Shown: positions 1-5,678, counted from the first letter of the stretch. The stretch is 5,923 nt of DNA from Chloroflexota bacterium (GCA_024223125.1 JAAEOP010000335.1:1-5923), one strand, 5' to 3'. Translations and numbers: made by a program. The notes: generated by a model not told the origin, from the letters alone.

Positions 1-311
1 CTGTCTCTGCTGGATAAGTTGTGTTAGAACTTCACCACTCCGTTGCCCAGAGATAATCTCTCTACATTTGCTAAGATTATCTCATATCTAAATATCATAC
101 AAGTTGTGCCGATTGCGGGTTTGCAACGGATGTTACAATTTTACAGCAACTTTGATGCCCAATCAACTTTCAATAAAAAGCAAGATTAGCAATTCGCTAC
201 CAACGATTTGTTATATTGCCCACCCCCAAACTATTTGCAATCTTTGAAACAAAATGCACAGTTGTAAGGTGGTTTTCATTACCCAAAATTGACATATTCT
301 GTTACCAGGTC
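1..311. other. Intergenic region downstream of the operon; no convincing gene
   Basis: This stretch follows the stop codon of the DUF3299 gene. I see no open frame of useful length with a ribosome binding site. A short plus-strand frame is open from the window edge to a TAA near position 90, and another ends with a TAG near position 27. Either could be the tail of a plus-strand gene outside the window, but nothing supports that. I see no strong minus-strand terminator: the nearest candidate is a 4-bp stem (TAGC/GCTA) followed several bases later by a T5 run (175-179), which is too weak to call. The only clear structure is the palindrome pair at 50-83, listed separately. Confidence 0.5.
50..83. 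promoter_or_regulatory. Pair of AGATWATCT palindromes, possible tandem operator
   Basis: Positions 50-60 read GAGATAATCTC, a perfect 11-bp palindrome around a central A. Positions 73-83 read AAGATTATCTC, whose core AGATTATCT is also palindromic. The two centres (55 and 78) are 23 bp apart, close to two helical turns, and together they form a 10-bp inverted repeat (50-59 with 74-83). On the minus strand the right copy contains GATAAT, a good -10 hexamer, with TTGTAT 15 bp upstream as a poor -35. The spacing and position over a possible -10 fit a dimeric repressor site for a gene to the left of the window. A simple hairpin is the alternative. Confidence 0.3.
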
Positions 312-1169
312 TTAAGGTGAGGTATAGGGTTCAATTACGGCATCCTGAATAAAATACCCGGCCTGAGCCAATTCTGTTGTTGTCCCATCAGTAGTTAATT
401 TGCCCATAACCCAAATTGGATTATACGCGTCCTCAGGCTTAATGCCTTGCCCGTCATCGGTTACTACTAAAACGGTTTGGTTAGCTGGTGGGGGCGGCGT
501 ATGAATACATGCTCCAAAATAGGGAACCAGCAGAAACTCGGTGATGATGTTGTCTGTATATTCAAGGGGGGCAATAAAGCCGGGAATTCTGACAAAGGTC
601 TCGTTGAGAGCCTCGTTTACGGGCGCATCATTAAATTCTTCCTGCATTTTTTCGTACACAGCTACGGCATCTTTAGAGCCGTCTTCAAATTGGGCCAGTT
701 GATCTTGGTACTTAGCCATAATTGCGTCGGGCGTAAAATCTGTGGGAACCAGACCATCCCACATAATTTCCTGATAAATGATGTCGTTCAATACAAATGG
801 TGTAGGCTCCTCTGTTGCTACGGGTTCTTCTGTTGGCGGGGGCACGGTTGCTTCCGCAGAAGGTGTCACTTGGTTAGAGGCGATTGTAGCTGTTGGCATT
901 GTTTCTGCAACAGCCGTTGCCGGAGGCGCTGTGGCCTCAACCTTTGGTTCAGCAGGGGACATAGTTGGCGTAGTATCGGTCTGGGTTGCATCTTCCCACT
1001 CGCTTAATGAGGCCCCATACTCCACCGGCTGCTCTGATGCGGGAACCGTTGTATTCTCAGCCGCCGGCGGAACAGATTCTTCAGCGCTGGCGCAGGAGAC
1101 GGTAAAAAGCATCAACATACACACCAGAATAAGCACACTATTATGTTTTGTCCGTTCAATTCTATCCAT
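312..1169 (-). CDS. DUF3299 family lipoprotein, accessory protein of zinc-related ABC system
   Basis: A 285-residue exported protein. Residues 11-25 form a hydrophobic signal segment followed by Cys26 in the context TVSC, an acceptable but not ideal lipobox. Residues 30-125 are a low-complexity Thr/Pro/Ala/Glu linker of the kind that tethers a domain away from the membrane. Residues about 130-282 match the DUF3299 family: the conserved run VRIPGF (193-198), then EFLLVPYFGACIH (211-223) followed by PPPP, then the PIWVMGKL segment, and a C-terminal AGYFI...IEPY. Cys221 and His223 could bind metal; that is inference. The start is set by AGGAG at 1176-1180, 6 nt before ATG. The gene lies 20 nt behind the permease and is the last of the operon. 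DUF3299 proteins commonly sit beside DUF2796 and FtsX-type transporter genes, as in the Vibrio zrg locus, but their biochemical role is unknown to me. The family call is strong, the function weak. Confidence 0.87.
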   Translation of the reverse strand: MDRIERTKHNSVLILVCMLMLFTVSCASAEESVPPAAENTTVPASEQPVEYGASLSEWEDATQTDTTPTMSPAEPKVEATAPPATAVAETMPTATIASNQVTPSAEATVPPPTEEPVATEEPTPFVLNDIIYQEIMWDGLVPTDFTPDAIMAKYQDQLAQFEDGSKDAVAVYEKMQEEFNDAPVNEALNETFVRIPGFIAPLEYTDNIITEFLLVPYFGACIHTPPPPANQTVLVVTDDGQGIKPEDAYNPIWVMGKLTTDGTTTELAQAGYFIQDAVIEPYTSP

Positions 1170-1189
1170 TGTAAGCTCCTTTTACTTTT

Positions 1190-2449
1190 TTATACTTTAA
1201 TAGCCAAACCATCTTGTAATGAGCGTTTATAGGCAATAATGCCGGGTACTAAACTAACTAGAACGCCAAGAAAAAGCACAACTGCAAACAACAGCCATTG
1301 CTGGGTATCTGGCGGCGTAACGGCAATGTTGATGCCGTAACTTTGCACAAGCATGGGCTGGGCCAAATATAATAGCAGATACAGGGCACCCCCCCCCAGC
1401 AAACATCCGGCTAACACAATAAACAGGGTTTCCAGCATAAACAACAAAATAATATGGTAGGGATGGGCGCCGATTGCCCGTAAAACCGCCATCTCGCGGC
1501 GACGCTCATTTAGGGTGGATAAGAGGGTGGTTAACATGCCCAATAGTCCGGCAATCAGCACAAAGCCGGAAATTACCAGCAGAACTTGTTCAAACACCGA
1601 AATGGTTTGCCAAAGTTCGGCCAGGGTTGCCCCCGGTATAATTGCCAGCAAGGGTTCTTCATCATACTCTGTAATTTTGCGCTGTAAGCGAAAGGTGTTG
1701 AGACGGTTATCCAAACCAATCATAAAGGCGGTGATGGTTTTGGGTTGTAAACCCATCTTGCGGGTCTGCTCGGCGGATAGTTGTAGGGGAGAACGGGCGC
1801 CGCCTTGCCAGTCAATATGAATGGCTTCAATGCCTTCCAGCGTAATGTGTACGGAGCGGTCAACGGGGGTGCCTGTTTTTTCTAAAATTCCCGTAATCAC
1901 AAAGGGCTTGTCATCGTGCGCAGAAAATTCGGTAGAGACCAGGCCGTGGGCAATGATAATCTCATCACCCACCTGATAATCAAGTGAGCGGGCCATATCA
2001 GCGCCGATAACGGCATCGAACACATCAGCAAATGCTTGCCCTTGAGCAAAGGTCAGATGTTGCTCTTGCCCATATTGATAGTGTTTAAAGTAATCGGTAT
2101 TGGTTCCCATAACGCGGTAGCCCCGGTGAGAATCACCCAGAGAGATGGGGATGGACCAGGCCACTTCATCAAAATTACTTATCTCCTCATAGCTTTCCCA
2201 GGAGACATTGTTGGTGGCGTTGCCAATGCGAAACACACTGTAGAGCAATAAGTTTACTGGCCCACTACGGGCGCCCACAATTAAATCGGTTTGGGAGATG
2301 GTGTTGATAAAGCTGTTTTTGGTTTCTTTGCGAATTTTGTCTACACCCAGCAATAAAGAAATACTAATGGCTATTGATAGAACGGTTAACATTAAGCTGG
2401 CGCGCCGATGCCAGGCGCTTTTAAGCACAATTCTGGTCAATATCATCAC
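1190..2449 (-). CDS. MacB/FtsX-type ABC transporter permease (ZrgC-like)
   Basis: A 419-residue membrane protein with MacB/LolC-type topology: one transmembrane helix near the N-terminus (about 18-36), a large extracytoplasmic domain (about 40-285), then three helices (about 285-312, 333-365 and 385-408). The cytoplasmic loop NERRREMAVLRAIGA (314-328) is the conserved FtsX-family coupling motif that contacts the ATPase. The start ATG overlaps the ATPase stop codon in an ATGA arrangement (2446-2449), so the two are probably translationally coupled; a second ATG follows directly and could be used instead. GGGAG lies 9 nt before the first ATG, inside the ATPase gene. Such permeases usually move lipoproteins or peptides, or transmit mechanical force, rather than carry ions. 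Between a ZrgA-like lipoprotein and a DUF3299 gene, a role in zinc acquisition is the best guess. A G9 run at 1389-1397 lies in codons 352-354. Confidence 0.9.
   Translation of the reverse strand: MMILTRIVLKSAWHRRASLMLTVLSIAISISLLLGVDKIRKETKNSFINTISQTDLIVGARSGPVNLLLYSVFRIGNATNNVSWESYEEISNFDEVAWSIPISLGDSHRGYRVMGTNTDYFKHYQYGQEQHLTFAQGQAFADVFDAVIGADMARSLDYQVGDEIIIAHGLVSTEFSAHDDKPFVITGILEKTGTPVDRSVHITLEGIEAIHIDWQGGARSPLQLSAEQTRKMGLQPKTITAFMIGLDNRLNTFRLQRKITEYDEEPLLAIIPGATLAELWQTISVFEQVLLVISGFVLIAGLLGMLTTLLSTLNERRREMAVLRAIGAHPYHIILLFMLETLFIVLAGCLLGGGALYLLLYLAQPMLVQSYGINIAVTPPDTQQWLLFAVVLFLGVLVSLVPGIIAYKRSLQDGLAIKV
1389..1397 (-). repeat. G9 homopolymer inside the permease gene
   Basis: Nine consecutive C on the plus strand read as GGG GGG GGG on the coding strand and encode Gly352-354 of the permease, within the segment leading into the last transmembrane helices. 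Alternative glycine codons would break the run, so its purity is notable. A slip of one base would shift the frame and remove about the last 65 residues. It may be a contingency (phase-variable) tract, a sequencing-error hotspot, or chance. Confidence 0.6.
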
Positions 2450-3138
2450 ATACTGCTCCCGGCCTGGTTAAGGTCATTTAAATTGATGACATGCTGAAAT
2501 TGGGTGGCGATATGCTGATCGTGACTGACAAAAACCAGCGTACTTCCTTGCTCTTCAGTTTCCTGAAACAGCAGTTTCAGAAAACGGTCACGATTATCAC
2601 TATCCAGAGCTGAAGTTGGCTCATCGGCAATGACAATTTCCGGGTTACCCATAAGGGCGCGGGCCACGGCTGTGCGCTGTTGTTGCCCCACACTGAGCTT
2701 GGATATTGGCTTATTTAGCAACTCTGCCGAGATGCTGAGATGGGCCAGCAAGCGTATGGCGGTCTCTTTGGTGTTGTCTGCATTGGCTTTTTTGCGTTGA
2801 GAAAATCCGCAGGGAAGTTGTACGTTTTCCAGAATTGAAAGGTAGGGCAACAAATTAAATTGCTGAAAGATAACGCCCAAATGGTCGGCCCGAAACTGGT
2901 CGCGTTGGCTGGTGCTTAAACGCTCTAACGGGGTTCCCAGCACAATAATGGAGCCGGATGTGGGAAGGGTAATCCCGGTAAGCAGGTTAAGCAAGGTGGT
3001 TTTTCCACTGCCGCTTGGCCCTTGAATAAAAAGGTGTTCACCCTTTTTTACCGTTAATTCAGGCAGATAGAGCATATCCGTCTCTTGTTCGGGCCAGCGA
3101 AAGCGAAGGTTTTGCAGGTTGATAATTGCTTCGGTCAT
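2446..3138 (-). CDS. LolD/MacB-type ABC transporter ATP-binding protein (ZrgB-like)
   Basis: A 230-residue ATPase of full family length that should energise the adjacent permease at the inner face of the cytoplasmic membrane. All ABC motifs are present in order: Walker A GPSGSGKT (40-47), Q-loop in VIFQQFNLLP (Gln92), signature LSVGQQQR (148-155), Walker B IVIADEPT (168-175) followed by the D-loop SALD, and the H-loop His206 in FVSHD. The FQQFNLLPYLSILENV block is typical of the LolD/MacB/FtsE subgroup, not of ZnuC. The signature has Val in place of the usual first Gly of LSGGQ; I recall this variant in other active MacB-type ATPases, so it need not mean inactivity. The ATG follows a weak GGAA (3144-3147). 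A perfect hairpin ends 22 nt before the start, and the 3' end overlaps the permease gene by 4 nt. Confidence 0.93.
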   Translation of the reverse strand: MTEAIINLQNLRFRWPEQETDMLYLPELTVKKGEHLFIQGPSGSGKTTLLNLLTGITLPTSGSIIVLGTPLERLSTSQRDQFRADHLGVIFQQFNLLPYLSILENVQLPCGFSQRKKANADNTKETAIRLLAHLSISAELLNKPISKLSVGQQQRTAVARALMGNPEIVIADEPTSALDSDNRDRFLKLLFQETEEQGSTLVFVSHDQHIATQFQHVINLNDLNQAGSSM

Positions 3139-3160
3139 ATATTTTCCAGTTCATCAGTTG

Positions 3161-3196
3161 CCTTCCTGAAAATGTAGCTTCTCATTTTCAGGAAGG
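3161..3196 (-). promoter_or_regulatory. Perfect 14-bp intercistronic hairpin, possible attenuator or mRNA-stability element
   Basis: CCTTCCTGAAAATG (3161-3174) and its exact complement CATTTTCAGGAAGG (3183-3196) enclose an 8-nt loop. The stem fills much of the 75-nt gap between the ZnuA-like gene and the ATPase gene. In the direction of transcription no T run follows, so it is not a textbook intrinsic terminator. It could act as a leaky terminator, or protect the 3' end of the upstream message so that the binding-protein mRNA exceeds the transporter mRNA. It ends about 13 nt before the weak GGAA of the ATPase gene, so an effect on translation is also possible. The inverted repeat is certain; its role is inferred. 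Confidence 0.7.
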
Positions 3197-3213
3197 GGTT
3201 TATATCAATTAAT

Positions 3214-4290
3214 TTATTTTAAAGCCTCAACAATGGCTGTAGTGTTGTAGCGAATAAGCTCTATGTAACTATCCGCGCCCTGGCCCGCCTCGCTCAGAGA
3301 GCCGGTGTATAAGGGGACCAATTTAATGCCGGTGTCCGTTGCAATACGCTCTGCCAGAGTGGGGTTAACCGTGCTGCCGACAAAAATAGCCCTGGCCTCC
3401 GTTAGCTTGATTGTTTCCTGAAGGTCAGCAAATGCCTGGGCAGATGACTCAGAATTGATGCCATAAGCGGGAACGATCGTGCCTATGATTTCCAGGCCGT
3501 AACGATCGGCGTAATAAGCAAAGGCATCATGATCCGTAACCAGCTTTCGATTTTCGGGCGGAATAGTGGCGATTTGGGCCATAACCCAGGCATCCAGTTC
3601 TTCCAATTGGGTTTTGTAAGCGGTGGCATTGGCTTCATAGGTGGCGGCATTGCTAGGGTCTAGTTCACCTAAAGCGTGTTCAATATTTTCAACCATCACC
3701 AATACATTGGCCGGAGATAGCCAGATGTGAGGGTCGACCCCTGAGTGAGCGTGTTCTTCATCTTCATCCTCATGTTCATCATGATGGCCTTCTTCATTAT
3801 TTTCTTGATGGTCTTCTTCGTGGCCTTCTTCGCTGTGTATCGCCCCATCCATTTCCTCAAATTCCTGGGTATCTACATTAAGAGAGAGGGATACAATAGG
3901 GACTGTACCCAAAGCATTGCTTATCAATTCTGTCAAAAATTCTTCCAACTGTAAACCATTGATAAATACAAGATGAGCATCCACCACAGCGGTTATATCC
4001 TGGGGCGTGGGAACATAGGTGTGAGGGTCGGCCCCCACTGGCAACATCGTAGTCAAGGCAATCTTATCACCGCCAACGTTATGTATAAGATCATCGACAA
4101 TATTGGTTGTAGCCAAAACTTTAAGTTTTTCTCCCTCGGCCAGGTCAACAGGTGTTAAGGCTATGGTTTCCCCAAGGTGGTCATCATGGTCATGCTCGTT
4201 TGGGGTCGTCGGTTGAACTTGGGTATTACAAGCTGAGAGCAACATTGCCAGTAGAATCAAAGGGATAGATATTTTTAATTTCAAAGACAT
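3214..4290 (-). CDS. znuA: ZnuA-type zinc ABC transporter substrate-binding lipoprotein
   Basis: A 358-residue cluster A-I (TroA/ZnuA family) metal-binding lipoprotein. The signal peptide ends in LLSAC with Cys21 as the lipidation site. The mature protein begins with a small His/Asp patch (33-38). The two-lobed fold shows the expected ligands by eye: His90 in GADPHTY, His188 in DPHIW, and His254 in TDHDAFAYY. A His at this third position instead of Glu favours zinc over manganese. The place where many relatives carry an acidic fourth ligand appears to read LYTGSLS, with Gly330, so a three-His site is likely. Between the first two ligands lies the long His/Glu/Asp loop (about 143-183) seen in zinc-specific members. 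GGAG at 4297-4300 sits 6 nt before the ATG. No ZnuB or ZnuC gene is in the window; the neighbouring ABC genes are of MacB type. The family call is firm; the symbol is by family resemblance only. Confidence 0.92.
   Translation of the reverse strand: MSLKLKISIPLILLAMLLSACNTQVQPTTPNEHDHDDHLGETIALTPVDLAEGEKLKVLATTNIVDDLIHNVGGDKIALTTMLPVGADPHTYVPTPQDITAVVDAHLVFINGLQLEEFLTELISNALGTVPIVSLSLNVDTQEFEEMDGAIHSEEGHEEDHQENNEEGHHDEHEDEDEEHAHSGVDPHIWLSPANVLVMVENIEHALGELDPSNAATYEANATAYKTQLEELDAWVMAQIATIPPENRKLVTDHDAFAYYADRYGLEIIGTIVPAYGINSESSAQAFADLQETIKLTEARAIFVGSTVNPTLAERIATDTGIKLVPLYTGSLSEAGQGADSYIELIRYNTTAIVEALK
3742..3864 (-). repeat. His/Asp/Glu low-complexity segment in the ZnuA-like gene
   Basis: This codes for residues about 143-183 of the binding protein, mostly His, Glu and Asp, in units such as EEGHHDEHEDEDEEH. 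The DNA is a near-repetitive run of GAA, GAT and CAT codons. In zinc-specific family members this mobile loop binds extra zinc and is thought to deliver it to the main site. Such sequence can change length by slippage. Confidence 0.8.
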
Positions 4291-4312
4291 TATTTTCTCC
4301 GCAACGCAATTG

Positions 4313-5005
4313 CTAATTGAATGAAAGGATAGGGTCGTCAGGGGTCAGGGTTTTGGCAGATTGCGTCGCGTCAGAAACCCATTGGGCGCGTAAATCTTCA
4401 AAGTTTGGGAATTGGGCAAATAGCTTGCTAAGGTCCAATGATTCAAGTTTGTCAGGATGTTCACATTGAATATTGTAGGCAACGTCAATATCAGAATGTG
4501 TTTCTTCTTCATCTTCATGCCCTGTCTCTCCTTCTTCATGGGCATCTTCTTCGTGGATTTCTTCCGCTAATTCGGTCTCAACCGTGGCGGAAGTAAGCGT
4601 ACAGTTTGCATCGGGGCTAAACTGTAAAATCTCACCGGTCTCTAAAGCCGCTACGCTCTCGGCCAGTAAAGTTTGTTCGGCCTCTATGGTGGGGGCATAT
4701 TCAAAGCCAAGTACGTTGTAAGTGGGTGTTTCAAGGTCAACGGCCAAGTCATTGCCCGACCAAGCAATCATCAATTCAGCCGCGCCATGTTCGTGGGCTT
4801 CATGTTCCCGATGATCCCCCTCGTCTTCATGCCCTGCTTCATAGTCATCGTTGTGTTCTTCTTCATGCTCATGTTCATCTTCCGCTTCATCACTGTGTTC
4901 TTCATGTGTTTCTTGAGCCGTGATAAGTTGTGGTTGGGATGCCGGTGAAGTGCAGGCAATCGTAAATATAAGCAATAAAGCAATAAGGAGTACGTATCTA
5001 AACAT
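4313..5005 (-). CDS. zrgA: ZrgA-like DUF2796 zinc-binding lipoprotein
   Basis: A 230-residue exported protein. The signal peptide ends at TIAC, with Cys18 as the likely lipidation site. Residues 33-73 are a His/Glu/Asp sponge with ten His. The DUF2796 domain follows from HEHGAAELMIAW (71-82) through LETPTYNVLGFEYAP (91-105), a Cys-containing strand (Cys135), a second His/acid loop (about 147-171 with four His), and IQCEHPDKLESLDLSKLF (179-196) with Cys181. The two Cys may form a disulfide in the exported domain. This order, including leucines and LDLxxLFxxFP near the C-terminus, is what I recall for ZrgA, the zinc-binding component of the Zur-regulated zrg system of Vibrio. AGGTG at 5011-5015 lies 5 nt before the ATG. 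The gene ends 22 nt before the ZnuA-like gene, so co-transcription is very likely. The symbol is by family resemblance. Confidence 0.88.
   Translation of the reverse strand: MFRYVLLIALLLIFTIACTSPASQPQLITAQETHEEHSDEAEDEHEHEEEHNDDYEAGHEDEGDHREHEAHEHGAAELMIAWSGNDLAVDLETPTYNVLGFEYAPTIEAEQTLLAESVAALETGEILQFSPDANCTLTSATVETELAEEIHEEDAHEEGETGHEDEEETHSDIDVAYNIQCEHPDKLESLDLSKLFAQFPNFEDLRAQWVSDATQSAKTLTPDDPILSFN
4493..4567 (-). repeat. Second His/Glu low-complexity loop of the ZrgA-like gene
   Basis: This encodes residues about 147-171, with His151, His156, His163 and His170 among Glu and Asp. It interrupts the DUF2796 fold between the Cys135 strand and the Cys181 strand, the place where a metal-gathering loop would be expected. 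Confidence 0.7.
4787..4909 (-). repeat. N-terminal His/Asp/Glu segment of the ZrgA-like gene
   Basis: This encodes residues 33-73 with ten His spread among Glu and Asp, directly behind the lipidated N-terminus. The GAA/GAT/CAT codon mix resembles the loop in the neighbouring ZnuA-like gene, about 1 kb away in the same orientation. Confidence 0.8.
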
Positions 5006-5022
5006 TATTTCACCTGATTGTT

Positions 5023-5042
5023 ATTAATTGAAATTGATTAAT
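5023..5042. promoter_or_regulatory. ATTAAT repeat pair upstream of the ZrgA-like gene, weak operator candidate
   Basis: ATTAAT occurs at 5023-5028 and again at 5037-5042. Since ATTAAT is its own complement, the pair is both a direct and an inverted repeat. It sits 18-37 nt before the start codon of the ZrgA-like gene, in a very A+T-rich stretch where a local promoter could lie. I see no good -35/-10 pair here, and base composition alone could produce the repeat. Confidence 0.15.
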
Positions 5043-5196
5043 TATTGAACAGTGGCGAGTTTATCGGGCACCGCTACATGTGACAGGCGCGGTAATCTTC
5101 GCCAAACTTCAAATGATAAGCTTGTGTGGGCATTGGCCATAGCAAAGCTAAAGACAAGCAGGAAATCAAATCGCAATAAGCAGTCATAATGCCCAT

Positions 5197-5232
5197 AAGA
5201 CAAACAACTCTTCAATGAGCGATATTTGTCTT
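5197..5232 (-). terminator. Weak hairpin after the small membrane protein gene
   Basis: AAGACAAA (5197-5204) and TTTGTCTT (5225-5232) are exact complements around a 20-nt loop that holds a further 3-bp stem (CTC/GAG). The structure begins 18 nt after the TAA of the 5250-5654 gene. The arms are A/T-rich and no T run follows on the minus strand, so termination would be inefficient at best. A T7 run (5244-5250) follows on the plus strand instead, about 11 nt later. Confidence 0.2.
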
Positions 5233-5249
5233 TCTACTATTAGGTTTTT

Positions 5250-5654
5250 TTATGAGTAGATACGTGGAGGAGGATCCAATGAGGGCAGATAAACGGTGGA
5301 ACCCTGTATATAATAAGGGAGCAGATCAAAAATCAGCGGGATATATTGCACAATGAGGGCAACACTGATATTAAAGAGAACATAAACCAGTGTCTTAATA
5401 TCTAACAAACACAGAACATTTTCTTCATGGTCACTATGTTCACCATTTTCTAAAAAGAGATTTTCTGTATCCTCAAAATAAAGAGTTGAGGTGTGAGTAA
5501 AGATAGGAATATGTGTATGCGGCCTGACGTAGTATTCACTGCCCAACTGGTGATCCAATATCGGGGTGTAGACGTATAAAACTACCCCAATTACCAATAA
5601 CAAGTGGAGATAGCTTTTTTGTTTTTGGGCTGATGGGGCTAATTGTGATAGCAA
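5250..5654 (-). CDS. Small His-containing two-helix membrane protein, function unknown
   Basis: A 134-residue protein beginning at TTG, with AGGAAG 6 nt upstream and an in-frame TAA just before the start, so no longer product is possible. Hydrophobic segments lie at about 14-33 and 88-112. Between them is an extracytoplasmic stretch with His35, His46, His48, His54, His73 and His76, ending with Cys82 just before the second helix. The C-terminus is Pro-rich (LDPPPRIYS). A helix, a His-containing loop, a Cys-containing segment, a second helix and a PPPR tail together recall DUF2946-type proteins found near metal genes, but the CxxC of that family is absent and I cannot assign it. The first position in a zinc operon suggests metal sensing, handling or complex assembly. 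The Vibrio zrg locus also includes a small extra membrane protein as I recall; equivalence is unproven. Confidence 0.7.
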   Translation of the reverse strand: MLSQLAPSAQKQKSYLHLLLVIGVVLYVYTPILDHQLGSEYYVRPHTHIPIFTHTSTLYFEDTENLFLENGEHSDHEENVLCLLDIKTLVYVLFNISVALIVQYIPLIFDLLPYYIQGSTVYLPSLDPPPRIYS

Positions 5655-5660
5655 TACTTA

Positions 5661-5666
5661 CTTCCT
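5661..5666 (-). promoter_or_regulatory. Ribosome binding site that fixes the TTG start
   Basis: The minus strand reads AGGAAG followed by the 6-nt spacer TAAGTA and then TTG. The strong motif and ideal spacing support a non-ATG start; an in-frame stop (TAA) lies between the motif and the start. Use of TTG may keep expression of this first gene low. Confidence 0.6.
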
Positions 5667-5678
5667 TTTACCACATAA

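Larger units (their letters stand above)
5006..5249. other. Intergenic region between the small membrane protein gene and the ZrgA-like gene
   Basis: This 244-nt gap is the only sizeable gap within the cluster. It contains the ribosome binding site of the ZrgA-like gene, an A+T-rich repeat pair, and a weak hairpin after the upstream gene. Two overlapping minus-strand frames run through most of it. One starts at ATG 5196 and stops at 5074 (40 codons, beginning MGIMTAYCDL). The other has no stop from about 5233 to the TAA at 5042-5044, with an internal ATG at 5140 (32 codons, MANAHTSLSF...). Neither has a convincing ribosome binding site, and I recognise neither product. No clear promoter was found, so it is unresolved whether the five-gene block has its own start site. 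Confidence 0.45.

Noticed and set aside
1..92. Plus-strand frame open from the left edge, as the tail of a gene
   Set aside because: About 30 codons with no recognisable motif, and the frame runs through the palindrome pair; too short to support.
150..200. Operon terminator at the T5 run following a TAGC/GCTA stem
   Set aside because: The stem is only 4 bp and is separated from the T run by seven bases, so it does not meet the usual form of an intrinsic terminator.
477..1200. Long plus-strand frames opposite the DUF3299 gene
   Set aside because: They are mirror frames of a clearly coding minus-strand gene; their products are Cys/Gly/Ser-rich translations of the linker with no domain or ribosome binding site.
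1190..3138. LolCDE-type lipoprotein release or MacAB-type efflux system
   Set aside because: The ATPase and permease would fit by family, but there is no MacA-type adaptor or LolE partner, and the flanking DUF2796, ZnuA-like and DUF3299 genes point to metal acquisition; the alternative is not fully excluded.
3745..3954. Plus-strand frame rich in Phe, Met and Ile opposite the ZnuA-like gene
   Set aside because: It is the complement of the His/Glu/Asp codon run, which always reads as a falsely hydrophobic peptide on the other strand.
4673..4983. Plus- and minus-strand alternative frames over the ZrgA-like gene
   Set aside because: All arise from the low-complexity His/acid coding sequence; the DUF2796 frame explains the region fully.
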